Part shown: positions 57,459 through 64,000 of the stretch, piece by piece
Position numbering within the stretch: position 1 is the stretch's first letter
How the letters are laid out: every line of letters begins with the position of its first letter
DNA from: JAGWBJ01 sp964291465
GTDB lineage: Bacteria > Chloroflexota > Dehalococcoidia > Lucifugimonadales > JAGWBF01
Direction: 5' to 3'
NCBI GenBank assembly: GCA_964291465.2
Contig: OZ219934.1
Span: 1-64,000, forward strand
Length of the DNA stretch: 64,000 nucleotides
The notes under the pieces: model-generated
What the model saw: the letters and a program-made list of their open reading frames with translations, nothing else
Databases searched by the model: none
Told to the model about the DNA's origin: nothing
Translations under genes and position numbers: made by a program

Positions 57459-59376
57459 CTAGTTGTCGGCGTGGGCGGGGGACCCGCCCTCCGCCGCGGC
57501 CCCCTGCAGGCCGTAGTTGATGTCGTACAGGCGGCTGTAGGCGCCGCCCCGCTCCAGCAGCTCCTCGTGCCGGCCCACCTCCAGCACCCGGCCCTGGTCC
57601 AGCACGACGATCACGTCGGCGTTGCGTATGGTGGAGAGGCGGTGGGCGATGACTATCGACGTGCGGCCCTGGAGTATCCCCTTCAGGGCGCTCTGGATCA
57701 CCAGCTCCGTTTGCGTGTCGATGTTGGCGGTGGCCTCGTCCAGGACCAGGATGCGCGGGTTGCTGACGATGGCCCGGGCGAAGCTCAGGAGCTGCCTCTG
57801 GCCCACGCTGAGGTTGGTCCCCCGCTCGGCAAGCTCGGACTTGTAGCCGTTGTCCAGGGCCATGATGAAATCATGGGCCCCCACGGCCTTGGCAGCCTCC
57901 ACCACGTCCTGGTCCGTGGCCTCCTCGTGGCTGTAGCGTATGTTCTCCTCCACCGTTCCCGAGAAGAGGAAGGGCTCCTGAAGCACCATGCTCATCTGGC
58001 CCACCAGGGACCTGCGCTTCACGTCCCGGACGTCGTAGCCGTCGACGGTGATGCGTCCCTCGGTGACGTCGGCGAACCTGGTCAGGAGGGTGACGAAGGT
58101 GCTCTTGCCCGCCCCGGTGGCCCCCACCAGCGCCACCGTCTGGCCGGGGTTGAAGTGCAGGTCCACGTCCTTCAGGACGTCAACGCCGGGCACGTAGTGG
58201 AAGCTGACGTTCTCGTACCTGATCTCTCCCCTTATCGGGGGCATGTCTCCCGCCTCGGGCTTGTCCATCACCTCGGGCTTCAGGTCCACCACCTCGAAGA
58301 TCCGCACGCCGGCGGCCATCCCCCGCTGGAGCTGGGTGTACTGCATGGTCAGGTGGCGGACGGGCTCGAAGAAGCGCTGTATCCACATGGGAAAGGCTAT
58401 CAGCACCCCCCAGTCTATGTCCTGGTCCAGGGCCATGATCCCGCCATATACGACGACCACTCCGAACCCGAATCCGATGAGCAGCTCCACCACAGGCTGG
58501 AGGCCCCCCGAGAAGCGGCTGGCCTGCATGTTGGCGTCCAGGTGCTCGTAGTTCAGCTCGTCGAAGTGCTTGAGGTTCTCCCCCTGCCGGTTCAGGCTCT
58601 CAACTACCCTGACGCCGGTGATGTTCTGGTTGTACTCCCCGTTGACCATGGCGATGGCCCGGCGGATGCGGATGAACGACCGGCGGGCGAACTTCTGCCA
58701 GTAGGCCAGGATGATGAACAGCACCGGGATGACACTCAGGCACACCAGGGAGAGGCGCAAGTCCACCAGCCCTACAAAGGGCAGTATCACCGCCATCAAC
58801 AGCACTATGCCCACCAGGCTGAGGATGTCCGAGAGGCTCAGCACCATCAGCTCAAAGGTCTCGGTGAGCTGGATGACGTCGCTGGAGAGGCGCGACATTA
58901 TCCGGCCCACGGGCGTGCGGTGGAAGAAGGACGGCGACAGCTCCTGGAGATGGCCGAACATGTGGGTGCGCAGGGCGTAGAGGATGCTCTGGCCCAGCTT
59001 GGGCATGTAGATGAACTGGCATGTACATGGCGCCGAAGGTCATCAACGCCGACGCCAGGAAGGCGATGCCGATGACGTGGAGCCGCCACACCTCTCCGCT
59101 GTTGATCCCCCAATCGATGCCCAGCAGCACGATCAGGGGCACGGTCACGTTGCCCAGGGTATAGAGGGATACCGCCAGAAGCGAGAGTGCGACCTCTTTC
59201 TTGAAGGGCTTGAGATAGGACGCCAGCCGGGTGACCACCCTGTGGTCGTAGGCGCTCCCCACGATCCCCTCGTCGGTCAGGTTGTCCATGGTCGGGGCGT
59301 GCATGGATCCGGCGTTCATGCCCCGCATGTTGCCCAACATGCCCCCGAAACCGGCGCCACCGCCCCCGGCGTGCAT
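57459..59376 (-). pseudogene. ABC exporter half-transporter (consensus site), frameshifted
   Basis: About 640 residues in two frames. The N-terminal part (from ATG 59376: a glycine/methionine-rich leader and the first helices to LMTFGAMYM) is in one frame; the rest (MPKLGQSILYALRTHMFGHL onward) is in another. Deleting one base in the GG at 59018-59019 restores ...GAMYM-QFIY-MPKLGQSIL. The ATPase domain is complete: GATGAGKST, LSVGQRQLLSFARA and VLDEATANID with the catalytic glutamate. It and the next gene form a heterodimeric exporter. The shift is either a sequencing/assembly insertion or an inactivating mutation. Confidence 0.75.
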
Positions 59377-61226
59377 CTAGCCGCCCCCTCCGTTGGCCCC
59401 GCCCAGGGCCTCCCTGGCCAGGGGCCCCGATGGCATGGGCGCGTCCAGCAGGACCTCCTCCTGGGGCCGGAGCTGCAGGTCGTATATCTCCCGGTAGAGC
59501 CCGCCCCTGGCCATCAGCTCCAGGTGGCTGCCCTCCTCCACGATCTCGCCGTTCTTCAGGACCAGGATCAGGTCGGCCTCCCGCACCGTGCTCAGCCGGT
59601 GGGCGATGACGAAGGTGGTCCTGCCCTTCATCACCTCCACCATGGCCCGGTGTATCTGGCGCTCCGTCTCCACGTCCACGCTGGAGGTGGAGTCATCCAG
59701 GATGAGCACGGGCGGGTCCAGGAGTATGGTCCTGGCGATGGAGAGGCGCTGCCTCTGCCCGCCGGAGAGGGTCGAGCCCCGCTCCCCGACCCAGGTATCG
59801 TACCCGTAGGGCAGCTCCTCGATCTGCCCGTGGAGCTGGGCCACCTTCGCCGCCAGGGTTACGTCCTCCTCGGAGGCGTCCACCGCGCCGTAGGCTATGT
59901 TGTCCCGCACCGTGGCGCTGAACAGGTACACGTCCTGCTGCACGATGCCCACGTTCCTGCGGAGGGAGGCCAGGGTGAACTCCCGGATGTCCCGCCCGTC
60001 GATGGTGATCCGGCCGCCCGTCACGTCGTAGAACCGGGGCAGCATGTTCACGATGGTGCTCTTGCCACTCCCCGGGGCCCCCAGCAAGGCGATCACCGAG
60101 CCGGGGGAGGCGGATATGTTGACGTTCCTCAGGGCTGGCGCGTCCCCTCCGTAGGAGTCCCCGTAGGAGAAAGTCACATTCTCGAAGCGGACGTGGCCGG
60201 CGGGGCGGCCCATCTCCCGGGCGTCGCGCCGCTCCACCACCGGGGACTGGGCGTCCAGCACGTCGAAGAGCCTGGTGCCCGAGGATACGGCCCGGGAGAA
60301 GCTGCTGATGATCTGGGGGGTCATGGCGTACGGGGAAGGTGAGCTGGTTCATCAGCAGGAGGAACATGGCCAGGTCATCGGGCCCCAGGTCGCCCCGGAC
60401 CACCTCCCAGCCCCCATACCAGATAATCAGGCCCAGCGCCAGGGTGAAGTAGAAGGTCATCCACGCCCCGTTGGTCCCCTGCAGCCTCTCCGACGCGAAG
60501 TACTCGGCCTGGAGGGCCCGGGCCTTGCGCCGGAACTTCCCCTTCTCGTGCTCCTCGGCGGCGAACGCCTTGACCACGTGTATGCCCGACAGGTTCTCCT
60601 GCATGACCGTGACCAGCTCGCCCATGATCTCCTGGACGTGGAGCCACATAGCCCTGAGGCGGGTCATGACCACCGTCGACCTGGCCACCAGGAAGGGCAC
60701 GAAGGCCAGGGCCCTCAGGGTCAGCTCCCAGTTCAGGTAGACCAGCAGCGCGACGATGGCGCCGACCCTGACCGCCACCTCCAGGGAGCGGACCATCCCC
60801 ATCATGACGAACCGCCTCACCGCCTCGATGTCCGAGGTGACCTTGGACATCAGGTTCCCCGTGTGCTCCTTGTCGTGGTAGGCGAAGCTCAGGTGCTGGA
60901 GCTTGTCGTACATGGAGTTCCGCAGGTCGTAGGAGACCTTCTGGGACAGGGAGTCCGTGGTGTAGGTGCGGCCAAAGTCGAATATCCCCCGCATGAGGCT
61001 GGCGCCCAGGAGGCCCAGGGCGAAGTAGAACAGGGTCCCCCCGCTCCACGTCCCCCAACATCAGGGAGCCGTCGTCTGCCCGGACCACGACCCTGCCGAT
61101 GGCCTCTCCCAGCAGGTGGACCACCAGTAGAGAGAAGACGATGGCGGCGAAGAAGCTGAAATATGCCAGGACGAGGCGCTTCCGGTAGCGCAGGGTCATC
61201 CCGACTATTCTTCGAAGGACTTCCAT
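59377..61226 (-). pseudogene. ABC exporter half-transporter (degenerate site), two frameshifts
   Basis: About 616 residues in three frames. The start (MEVLRRIVGMTLRYRKRL at 61226) shifts at a run of six C (plus strand) near 61043, where five would restore the frame into GTLFYFALGLLGASLMRG. It shifts again near 60336, where one base lost restores LTFP-YAMTPQIISSFS. The ATPase domain has GAPGSGKST, LSGGQRQRLSIAR and ILDDSTSSVD, with Asp in place of the catalytic Glu, as in the degenerate subunit of TM287/288-type exporters. Its TAG stop directly precedes the ATG of the partner gene. A promoter lies at 61322-61350. Confidence 0.75.
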
Positions 61227-61321
61227 ATCTCAGTGCGGGCGAGGGGCCGAGGGGAGGACGGAGGGGCCGGGGGCGGCATAGCGCGGCCGGTCGAGTTTAC
61301 ATCCAAGCCTCAAACGGGGAC

Positions 61322-61350
61322 ATTATATTACTTTCCCGCGTCGATGTACA
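61322..61350 (-). promoter_or_regulatory. Promoter of the ABC exporter genes
   Basis: Minus strand TGTACA (plus 61345-61350, four of six consensus), a 17-bp spacer and a perfect TATAAT (61322-61327), about 90 bp before the exporter ATG. If transcripts read through, it may also serve gcvTHPAPB. Confidence 0.6.
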
Positions 61351-61435
61351 TGCAGACCCGGGCCCCTAAACGCCCGGACTTCGTGACAACCCCTCCCCTT
61401 CCCCGCTGCCTGGCGTCACTACCCATACCCCCAAG

Positions 61436-61474
61436 GGTAGATTTCTCTCTCCGCTTCGCTCCGCTCGAAATGAC
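61436..61474 (+). repeat. Dispersed repeat B, copy 2
   Basis: GGTAGATTTCTCTCTCCGCT followed by TCGCTCCGCTCGAAATGAC, the same element as at 30835-30864. It is about 30 kb away and also intergenic. Confidence 0.6.
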
Positions 61475-61514
61475 AGGATGGGGACCGTGCAGTGGATTGG
61501 CCCCTGAATTCCGG

Positions 61515-61546
61515 CTCGGGGGCCGGAATGCTCGGGGGCCGGAATG
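61515..61546. repeat. Perfect 16-bp tandem repeat
   Basis: CTCGGGGGCCGGAATG twice in succession (61515-61530 and 61531-61546). The preceding ATTCCGGC (61508-61515) can pair with the GCCGGAAT inside the first unit, giving a hairpin. Location is intergenic, about 90 bp before the MFS promoter. Confidence 0.65.
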
Positions 61547-61607
61547 ACGGTGATGATACGGCGGCCTCCACCGGCGCCGCCTCCCCGTGCCCCCAAGGGC
61601 GCTCCAG

Positions 61608-61636
61608 TTGACACCGGGGGCAATAGGCGGTATTAA
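61608..61636 (+). promoter_or_regulatory. Promoter of the leader ORF-MFS transcript
   Basis: TTGACA (61608-61613), a 17-bp spacer and TATTAA (61631-61636). The start near 61643 is 13 nt before the leader ORF ATG. Confidence 0.7.
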
Positions 61637-61655
61637 TTCTCCCGACGGGAGGACC

Positions 61656-61712
61656 ATGACCTTCGCAGCGATTCCAACGCCGGCGCCGCTGCCGGCACGG
61701 GCCATGCCGTGA
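61656..61712 (+). CDS. Proline-rich leader peptide upstream of the MFS gene
   Basis: An 18-codon frame, MTFAAIPTPAPLPARAMP, with GGGAGG five bases before its ATG, the best ribosome site in the region. Its TGA (61710-61712) overlaps the GTG start of the MFS transporter (61709-61711), which has no ribosome site of its own, so the transporter is probably translated by coupling. The Pro-x-Pro-x-Pro stretch could slow ribosomes and link transporter output to translation stress. No homologue is recognised. Confidence 0.5.
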   Translation: MTFAAIPTPAPLPARAMP

Positions 61713-62977
61713 CCGCGGAAAAGGAGCACGCCCACGCCCACCACCACGACGGTGGGGCGGGGCTCAGAGGCAAGGCGTCCTTCATCCTGACCGGGCTCAG
61801 CGGGGGCCACGGGGTCTTCCACTGGCTGAACCACAGCTTCCTGGTGATGCTCCCCGAGGTGAAGGCCACCTTCGGGCTGGGAGCCCTGGAGGTGGGCGGC
61901 ATCGCCGCGGTGCGGGAGGTCCTGTCGGGCCTCATCACCCTGCCCGGCGGCATCATCGCCGACGTTCTCCGGCGCTACTGGGGGCTGGTCCTGGCCCTGT
62001 GCATGGCCGGATTCGGCCTGGGATGGCTGGTCATGGGCGCCTCTCCGGTGTACGGCGTCCTGCTGCTGGGCATGGCCGTGGTCTCCATCTCCACTTCCCT
62101 CTGGCACCTGCCCGCCATGGCGTCCCTGTCCCACCACTTCTCCCACAGGAGGGGGACGGCCCTCTCCTTCCACGGCATAGGCGGCAACATCGGCGACGTG
62201 GCGGGGCCCGCCATCACCGGCTTTCTTCTGGTAGTCCTCGCCTGGCGGGAGGTCCTGAGCATATACGCCGTTGCCCCCGTCCTGCTGGCCTTCGTCGTCT
62301 TCTGGGCCTTCCGGGACATCGGCAAGACGGCCGACTCGGACACGCCCCGCACCGACCTGGCGGGACAGATGCGGCTGACGAGGCAGCTACTCAGGGACCC
62401 GGCGCTGTGGGGAGTGATACTGGTGGCGGGCCTGCGGGGCATGGCCTCCCTGGCCTTCTTCACCTTCCTGACCCTGTACCTGGACGAGGAAGCAGGGCTG
62501 GGCAAGGGGGCACGTGGGCTCTACTTCGGCCTGCTGGTGGCAGTCGGAGTCGTGTCCACGCCCACCATGGGGTACCTGTCCGACAGGCTGGGGCGCAAGC
62601 TGGTCCTGGTGCCGGGACTGCTGCTCCTGTGCACCCTGTCCCTGCTGATGGTGCCCTTGGGGGACGGGTTCACCCTCCCCATCATCATCGCCGCCCTCGG
62701 CCTGTTCCTGTTCAGCGACCAGCCCATCCTGACGGCGGCGGCCCTGGACATGGTCGACGAGGGCGTGGCCACCAGCACCCTGGGGGTCCTTTCCTTCTCC
62801 CGGTTCGTCATGAGCGGCGCGTCCCCCCTCATAGCCGGCGCCATGCGCGACGCCTGGGGCTTCGACGCCATCTTCTACTATGCTGCGGTGCTGTTCGCCC
62901 TGGCCGCCGCGGTCCTCACCACGGTCCCGCTGAGGAAGAGGGCCGGGCCCCCCGCCGCCCACGGCCACGCCCACTAG
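61709..62977 (+). CDS. MFS efflux transporter with histidine-rich termini
   Basis: A 422-residue permease with twelve predicted helices. The loop between helices 2 and 3 is GGIIADVLRRYWG and the central block is SLSHHFSHRRGTALSFHGIG. It is most like the Fsr (fosmidomycin-resistance-type) drug/sugar exporters. Both ends are histidine rich: EKEHAHAHHHD near the N-terminus and AAHGHAH at the C-terminus, which suggests metal binding or metal export. The start is a GTG reached by coupling from the leader ORF. Substrate unknown. Confidence 0.82.
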   Translation: MTAEKEHAHAHHHDGGAGLRGKASFILTGLSGGHGVFHWLNHSFLVMLPEVKATFGLGALEVGGIAAVREVLSGLITLPGGIIADVLRRYWGLVLALCMAGFGLGWLVMGASPVYGVLLLGMAVVSISTSLWHLPAMASLSHHFSHRRGTALSFHGIGGNIGDVAGPAITGFLLVVLAWREVLSIYAVAPVLLAFVVFWAFRDIGKTADSDTPRTDLAGQMRLTRQLLRDPALWGVILVAGLRGMASLAFFTFLTLYLDEEAGLGKGARGLYFGLLVAVGVVSTPTMGYLSDRLGRKLVLVPGLLLLCTLSLLMVPLGDGFTLPIIIAALGLFLFSDQPILTAAALDMVDEGVATSTLGVLSFSRFVMSGASPLIAGAMRDAWGFDAIFYYAAVLFALAAAVLTTVPLRKRAGPPAAHGHAH

Positions 62978-63088
62978 CCGACTTGGGCGGCCTCCAACCC
63001 GTCTTCCGCTCCGCCCTCCAACGGCCATTGCCATTACAGCGGGCTCGCGGCGCCCACCCCATCAGACCCACGAAAGCGGGAGTCCAGG

Positions 63089-63128
63089 CCCCCCACCCCG
63101 GGGTCCCGGCCTTCGCGGGGACGACGGG
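63089..63128 (-). repeat. Dispersed repeat A, copy 3, within a larger palindrome
   Basis: Minus-strand reading CCCGTCGTCCCCGCGAAGGC followed by CGGGACCCCGGGGTGGGGGG, matching copies at 2959-2996 and 3257-3295. Just before it (63070-63088) ACGAAAGCGGGAGTCCAGG runs in the opposite sense, so 63070-63128 folds into a long imperfect hairpin. It separates the MFS gene from the aldehyde dehydrogenase and might act as a terminator. Confidence 0.6.
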
Positions 63129-63145
63129 ACCGTTCCCCAGCTGCG

Positions 63146-63174
63146 TTGACCGGCACCGGCCCATGTCATACCAT
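63146..63174 (+). promoter_or_regulatory. Promoter of the aldehyde dehydrogenase
   Basis: TTGACC (63146-63151), a 17-bp spacer and TACCAT (63169-63174). The predicted start near 63181 falls inside a 14-bp tandem repeat. Confidence 0.65.
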
Positions 63175-63212
63175 GACCCGAAGCCCATGACCCAAAGCCC
63201 ATGACTCAAAGG
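63173..63212. repeat. 14-bp tandem repeat upstream of the aldehyde dehydrogenase
   Basis: ATGACCCGAAGCCC, ATGACCCAAAGCCC and a partial ATGACTCAAAGG follow each other, 2.8 units. They overlap the transcription start and part of the leader. Each unit brings an ATG that has no ribosome site. Confidence 0.6.
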
Positions 63213-63232
63213 ACGGAAAAGGAGGCGCTCCC

Positions 63233-64000
63233 ATGAAGATGTACATCGGAGGACAGTGGGTCGACAGGGACGAGAAGGTCCCGGTGATCAACCCGTACAG
63301 CGGCTCCCAGGTAGACACCGTGCCCAGGGGAAGCGCCGCCGACGTGGACGCCGCCGTCACCAGCGCGGTGGCCGGGGCGGCAGTCATGGCGGACGTCCCC
63401 GCCTACCAGCGGTACACCATTCTGAAGAGGGCGGCGGACCTGCTGGCCGAGCGAACCCAGGAGTTCGCCCGCACCATAACGATGGAGGAGGGCAAGACCC
63501 TGGCCGAGGCCACCGCCGAGGTGGGCAGGGCCGTGCAGACCATGACCCTGTCGGCCGAGGAGTCCAAGCGTCTCCACGGGGAGACGGTGCCCCTGGACGC
63601 CGCCCCCGGGATCGGCGCCCACCTTCTGGGGTTCACCGTCAGGGTCCCCTGCGGCGTGGTAGCCGCCATCAGCCCCTTCAACTTCCCCCTGAACCTGGTG
63701 TGCCACAAGGTCGGGCCCGGCCTGGCCGCCGGGAACGCGGTGATCATCAAGCCGGCCAGCGACACTCCCCTGTCGGCCCTGAAGCTGACGGAGGTGCTGC
63801 TGGAGGCCGGCCTGCCTCCCCTGGCGATACAGTGCGTGACGGGGCCCGGCGGGGCCATCGGCGACGCCCTGTGCACCGACCCTCGGGTGCGCAAGATCAC
63901 CTTCACCGGGAGCCGCGACGTGGGCGAGCACATCTGCCACACGGCGGGGCTCAAGAAGGTGACCATGGAGCTGGGGGCCAACTGCCCCATGATCGTCATG
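63233..64000 (+). CDS. Aldehyde dehydrogenase, N-terminal part (runs off the window)
   Basis: The first 256 codons of an NAD(P)-dependent aldehyde dehydrogenase; the gene continues past the window edge. Visible blocks: MYIGGQWVDRDEKVPVINPY, TMEEGKTLAEATAEVGRAV, the nucleotide-binding PFNFPLNLVCHKVGPGLAAG, IIKPASDTPLSALKL, FTGSRDVGEHI, and the start of the general-base motif MELGANCP where E is normally followed by LGG. The catalytic cysteine lies beyond the end. It looks like a succinate-semialdehyde/lactaldehyde-type enzyme. GGAGG lies eight bases before the ATG. Confidence 0.9.
   Translation, partial: MKMYIGGQWVDRDEKVPVINPYSGSQVDTVPRGSAADVDAAVTSAVAGAAVMADVPAYQRYTILKRAADLLAERTQEFARTITMEEGKTLAEATAEVGRAVQTMTLSAEESKRLHGETVPLDAAPGIGAHLLGFTVRVPCGVVAAISPFNFPLNLVCHKVGPGLAAGNAVIIKPASDTPLSALKLTEVLLEAGLPPLAIQCVTGPGGAIGDALCTDPRVRKITFTGSRDVGEHICHTAGLKKVTMELGANCPMIVM

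Larger units (their letters stand above)
61227..61607. other. Intergenic tract with promoter and dispersed repeats
   Basis: Between the ABC exporter start and the MFS promoter lie a purine-rich leader, the exporter promoter (61322-61350), a dispersed repeat B copy (61436-61474) and a 16-bp tandem repeat (61515-61546). I see no gene. Confidence 0.6.

Noticed and set aside
57459..61226. Programmed frameshifting in the ABC exporter
   Set aside because: Two of the three shift points lack a slippery heptamer, and three shifts in two adjacent genes fit error or decay better than recoding.

Overview
The window is a gene-dense, high-GC bacterial chromosome segment, probably from an uncultured monoderm Chloroflexota (Dehalococcoidia/SAR202-like). 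The lineage call is an inference. It rests on the alkaline-shock trio Asp23/AmaP/DUF2273 (a Gram-positive-type set), the absence of lipopolysaccharide genes, RNase Y next to a YmdB-type phosphoesterase, a two-subunit glycine decarboxylase, many TTG/GTG starts, and an oxidative gene complement (class III aminotransferase, amidase, thiolase + DUF35, F420-type flavin oxidoreductase, NHL and SMP-30 propellers, NAD-formate dehydrogenase). Many genes carry near-consensus sigma-70 promoters with 16-18 bp spacers that can be read by eye. No tRNA, rRNA or CRISPR array was seen.

Layout: 0-2.9 kb, end of a MoxR ATPase, its VWA partner and a PLP aminotransferase. 2.9-3.4 kb, an intergenic tract with inverted dispersed repeats. 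3.4-9.6 kb, a minus-strand unit (two Asp23 proteins, AmaP, DUF2273, DUF35, thiolase, amidase) facing a TetR regulator across a divergent promoter with one matching operator-like site on each start point. 9.6-20.9 kb, MgtE, a ThDP enzyme, SMP-30 lactonase, a coiled-coil repeat protein, a VOC protein, ComEC, an NHL propeller, an MFS transporter and a dimeric alpha/beta-barrel protein. 20.9-23.75 kb, a compositionally different island of very small genes, one apparently broken. 23.76-30.7 kb, a STAND NTPase with TPRs, formate dehydrogenase, a Fur-family regulator, and convergent trehalose phosphatase and synthase genes. 30.8-37 kb, a double nitroreductase-fold (SagB-like) protein, a cysteine hydrolase + PEP-mutase-type lyase pair, a HAD hydrolase and NAD synthetase. 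37-39.2 kb, a pentapeptide-repeat/membrane protein pair and tandem RidA paralogues. 39.3-47.6 kb, recA, then a minus-strand group (RNase Y, YmdB-like, PHP, PlsY-like, zinc-ribbon membrane protein), a membrane protein, TsaD and a small unknown protein. 47.9-53.1 kb, a PhoB-type two-component system, an LLM oxidoreductase, a polysaccharide deacetylase and two poorly known proteins. 53.1-61.2 kb, gcvT-H-PA-PB preceded by a heterodimeric ABC exporter whose two genes together carry three single-base frameshifts. 61.3-64 kb, an MFS transporter behind a coupled proline-rich leader ORF, and the start of an aldehyde dehydrogenase.

The most notable systems are: (i) the TetR-controlled Asp23/AmaP/DUF2273 unit, with twin operators and an intercistronic hairpin; (ii) the small-gene island beside a STAND NTPase with a leaderless-looking promoter; (iii) the frameshifted ABC exporter ahead of the glycine cleavage genes; (iv) the MFS leader ORF; (v) RNase Y without an obvious membrane anchor, with a 5' stem-loop. 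Functions come from recognisable motifs and family knowledge; no database search was possible.
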